Shown: in pieces, positions 5,823-6,422 of the stretch
How positions within the stretch are numbered: the first letter of the stretch is position 1
Layout of the letters: the number at the start of each line of letters is the position of its first letter
DNA from: Acidobacteriota bacterium
GTDB lineage: Bacteria > Acidobacteriota > Terriglobia > Terriglobales > Acidobacteriaceae
Assembly: GCA_028873155.1 (NCBI GenBank)
Contig: JAGWML010000174.1
Location: 1 to 6,422, forward strand
Direction of reading: 5' to 3'
DNA length: 6,422 nt
Program-made: the position numbers and the translations under genes
The notes under the pieces: model-generated
What the model saw: the letters and a program-made list of their open reading frames with translations, nothing else
The model's database searches: none
What the model was told of the DNA's origin: nothing

Positions 5823-6311
5823 ATGCGCATGGCCACCCAATCAGCACAGAAGCGCGCGCAGGACGAGACCGTGATTCCCGACCGGCTGTACTTCAAGATC
5901 GGGGATGTAGCGCGCATCTGCGGCGTGGAGACCTATGTGCTGCGCTTCTGGGAGACGCAGTTCCCGCAACTCAAGCCGAACAAAAGCGGCACGGGCCAGA
6001 GGCTCTATCGCAAACGCGAGGTCGAGCTGGCGCTCGAGATTAAGAAGCTGGTCCACGACGAGGGGTATACGCTGGCCGGAGCGCGGCAGGCCCTGGCGCA
6101 GACGCACCGTGTCGGAAGACCCCGCAAGCGGCCAGCCGGCGAAGCGCCGGTGGAAGACAATCCGGAGGCGGTAGCAGCAGTGGTCGGCCATGCCCGCGCT
6201 GAGCTACGAGAAATCGCCGGTATGCTTGCCGCGCCGGAGCCACAACCCCAGAAGCGACGCCCCCGCGCCACGGCGCTGCGCGAGCTCTCCGGGTCGCTTT
6301 TTTCTTCCTAA
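5823..6311 (+). CDS. MerR-family DNA-binding protein with short basic tail (MlrA-like type)
   Basis: The protein is a predicted cytosolic transcription regulator. The 162 residues hold a MerR winged-helix domain at about 22-92: LYFKIGDVARICGVETYVLRFWE (22-44, helix-turn-helix), GQRLYRKREVELALEIKKLV (58-77, wing and next helices) and DEGYTLAGARQAL (79-91). No metal-binding cysteines or large effector domain follow. The tail has an AT-hook-like GRPRKRP (98-104), a helical stretch (115-136), and a basic PQKRRPR (142-148). The same compact HTH type is common next to housekeeping genes in several phyla; its targets are not evident here. The start is uncertain: GTG 5820, ATG 5823 and ATG 5829 are all in frame, none with a Shine-Dalgarno. 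A longer frame from 5700 has low-complexity Arg-rich sequence and starts before the likely promoter, so I reject it. Confidence 0.87.
   Translation: MRMATQSAQKRAQDETVIPDRLYFKIGDVARICGVETYVLRFWETQFPQLKPNKSGTGQRLYRKREVELALEIKKLVHDEGYTLAGARQALAQTHRVGRPRKRPAGEAPVEDNPEAVAAVVGHARAELREIAGMLAAPEPQPQKRRPRATALRELSGSLFSS
6252..6303 (+). terminator. Possible intrinsic terminator overlapping the end of the MerR-family gene
   Basis: AAGCGAC (6252-6258) and GTCGCTT (6293-6299) are exact reverse complements, and the RNA between them can fold a small inner hairpin (GCGC pairs around 6265-6276). A run of six T (6298-6303) follows at once. The T run encodes part of the C-terminal LFSS and the stop codon follows at 6309. 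The long 34-base interior makes this less certain than a compact terminator. Confidence 0.35.
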
Positions 6312-6422
6312 CCCGAATCGGATCAGCTGGACTCCCTCCTCGATGGCTGCCGGGAGTCGCCTCGGACGGACTGCTCCGGGCATCCCCGTCCAGGCGCACT
6401 GCATCGTACTGAACGTCTCTAT
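6312..6422. other. Right-edge region without a recognised gene
   Basis: I see no supported coding sequence in these last 111 bases. They contain two modest inverted repeats: GACTCCC (6330-6336) with GGGAGTC (6352-6358), and GGACGG (6364-6369) with CCGTCC (6386-6391). Neither is followed by a T tract. They may belong to the control region of a gene beyond the window, or be chance pairings in GC-rich DNA. Confidence 0.4.

Noticed and set aside
4541..5917. A 458-codon minus-strand open frame opposite the ene-reductase gene
   Set aside because: It spans the divergent control region, a well-supported gene and the MerR start, and its translation is Arg/His/Pro-rich with no domain. It is best explained as a shadow frame.
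1..6422. A new multi-gene defence, mobile or biosynthetic system
   Set aside because: All seven genes belong to well-known families with mostly intact catalytic motifs. There are no transposase, integrase, toxin-antitoxin, nuclease or repeat-array signatures, and gene order does not suggest a joint machine.

Overview
This is a GC-rich stretch of ordinary-looking bacterial chromosome carrying seven protein genes and no mobile element, CRISPR array, tRNA or rRNA that I can recognise. The protein set (secreted M13 metallopeptidase, secreted GH31 glycosidase, a MerR-family protein containing the block YVLRFWETQFPQLKPNKSG) suggests Acidobacteriota, probably the Terriglobia/Acidobacteriaceae group. 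This assignment rests on general protein resemblance, not on a marker gene, so it is an inference.

Layout: (1) 1-592, minus strand: the N-terminal 197 residues of an M13 (neprilysin/PepO-type) peptidase with a possible Tat signal; it runs off the left edge. (2) 593-689: divergent intergenic region with a -10-like TACAAT for ndk and an imperfect hairpin touching the M13 start codon. (3) 690-1106, plus: ndk with a GTG start. (4) 1124-1154: strong stem-loop with T tracts on both strands, a shared terminator for the converging ndk and msrB. (5) 4419 down to 1153, minus: GH31 glycosidase, then ridA, then msrB. The last two are tightly spaced (26 nt), and ridA may also have its own promoter placed so close that the mRNA would be leaderless. 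(6) 4420-4573: divergent control region. (7) 4574-5686, plus: NamA/YqjM/XenA-like old yellow enzyme. (8) 5823-6311, plus: small MerR-type DNA-binding protein with an AT-hook-like basic tail, preceded by a perfect 11-bp hairpin abutting its start codon. (9) 6312-6422: no gene seen.

Functionally the window mixes housekeeping (ndk), protein and metabolite damage control (msrB repairs methionine sulfoxide, ridA removes reactive enamines/imines, the flavin ene-reductase handles electrophilic enones) and export of hydrolases (M13 peptidase, GH31). These genes do not obviously form one pathway. I found no convincing new multi-gene system. The points most worth a second look are small: start-codon-proximal hairpins, a possible leaderless ridA transcript, and the AT-hook-like extension of the MerR protein.
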